Of a stretch of DNA of 38,691 nt, positions 38,293 through 38,691 are shown in pieces (within the stretch, counting starts at the first letter, position 1; every line of letters begins with the position of its first letter). Origin of the DNA: an uncultured bacterium. Lineage in GTDB: Bacteria; Verrucomicrobiota; Kiritimatiellia; RFP12; UBA1067. The stretch is from positions 1-38,691 of the forward strand of contig CACXPT010000006.1 in assembly GCA_902769585.1 (NCBI GenBank). Reading direction: 5' to 3'. Position numbers and translations under genes: made by a program. Below the pieces are notes generated by a model. It had not been told where the DNA came from and did no database searches. It saw nothing but the letters and a program-made list of their open reading frames with translations.

Positions 38293-38691
38293 TCAGGGCT
38301 GGGCGAAGGCGCCAGCGCGTACTTTCGACGACGGGTCGTTCGGATTCCGGGCGCGATTCACATCTTGTCCGCCATTAGCGAGCGGCGCATTGATGACAGC
38401 GTGCAGCTGCGCCGGCGTAAGCCTCGCCGACGGATCGAATGCGTCGCCGGCGGCGTAGTCGACAAGTCGCGCGCGCAGCCACTCGGCCGCAGGATCGTTC
38501 GCCCGGAACGCAAACGAGCAGACAAGCAGGCGTCCCTCTCCGACGCGATACTCGAACAGCGCCGCCTGGCGGATCGGGAACTTCACCGACGAGGCGATGT
38601 CGATGATCGGATCGAACGGCACCCCCGCCTCCAGCTGCACGGCACGTCCGCCCTCCATCAGCCGCCTGAACTGCCAGCCGCAGAAACCGTC
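38293..38691 (-). CDS. C-terminal part of a probable GH2-like glycoside hydrolase
   Basis: About 132 C-terminal residues of a gene that enters from the right edge; the frame is open through base 38691 (DGFCGWQFRRLMEGG...). Features are a beta-rich stretch with AVQLEAGVPFDPIIDI, the segment LFEYRVGEGRLLVCSFAF, then DPAAEWLRARLVDYAAG and a Pro/Asn-rich tail. This resembles the accessory C-terminal domain found in GH2-type beta-galactosidases and related sugar-binding proteins of Verrucomicrobia and Lentisphaerae. No catalytic part is in view, so the call is weak. It is convergent with the DUF362 gene. Confidence 0.5.
   Translation of the reverse strand, partial: DGFCGWQFRRLMEGGRAVQLEAGVPFDPIIDIASSVKFPIRQAALFEYRVGEGRLLVCSFAFRANDPAAEWLRARLVDYAAGDAFDPSARLTPAQLHAVINAPLANGGQDVNRARNPNDPSSKVRAGAFAQP

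Overview
The window is about 38.7 kb of GC-rich bacterial chromosome, densely packed, with genes on both strands and many ATGA or GTGA stop/start overlaps. No tRNA, rRNA operon, integrase, transposase or CRISPR array is visible. The gene mix suggests the PVC group: transmembrane Ser/Thr kinases carrying FGE/SUMF1 modules, a Tat-exported Gfo/Idh oxidoreductase, a DUF1080 lipoprotein, an exported beta-helix protein, a GH2-like fragment and a CT398/CdsZ-type zinc-ribbon protein. Kiritimatiellota or Lentisphaerota-like Verrucomicrobiota is my best guess. This is inference from gene content, not a phylogeny.

Layout. 1-3071 (minus) is a probable operon: exported hypothetical, TrpR-family regulator, TrmH-family rRNA methyltransferase, holB, and the start of a PSP1/RicT-like gene. 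3102-6941 (minus) holds a Tat-exported Gfo/Idh protein and a secreted beta-helix protein. 6991-12145 is mostly housekeeping: der, asd (minus), a stand-alone IMP cyclohydrolase, a zinc-ribbon/EIIA-Ntr fusion and a UbiA/MenA-type prenyltransferase. The RNase P RNA gene (minus) lies at 12139-12521, just 3' of a coiled-coil zinc-ribbon gene.

13346-25886 (minus) is the most unusual region. It encodes three Hanks-type kinases, two exported thioredoxin-fold proteins and one membrane AAA+ ATPase. The first four genes (25886 down to 15579) are joined by three consecutive ATGA overlaps. The two large kinases share almost the same cytoplasmic kinase and the same C-terminal beta-sandwich, but have different periplasmic middles. 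One has three FGE-like modules. The other has a glycerophosphodiesterase-like domain that has lost its catalytic residues, followed by an uncharacterised domain. One thioredoxin-fold protein has also lost its CxxC motifs. This looks like an envelope-sensing kinase system built from binding-only pseudoenzyme modules. It is my candidate for an undescribed system.

25989-38691 returns to mixed content: pgi, a His-rich lipoprotein with a small membrane protein, and a minus-strand series (ychJ-like, HAD hydrolase, yidC, ridA, rsmB, nusG-like) with short tandem repeats at two of its junctions. It continues with a Gfo/Idh oxidoreductase, a divergent NAD-dependent DNA ligase, a DUF1080 lipoprotein, a DUF362 ferredoxin-type gene with an in-frame TAG at codon 16, and the 3' end of a probable glycoside hydrolase.

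Two genome-style signals recur. First, many transcription units begin with an extended -10 box of the form TGnTAnnnT, and at six sites the start codon follows 6-9 nt after the box with no Shine-Dalgarno sequence, which implies leaderless mRNAs. Second, short tandem repeats (7-mers ending in ACC, and one 9-mer) sit in intergenic gaps, mostly right before start codons.
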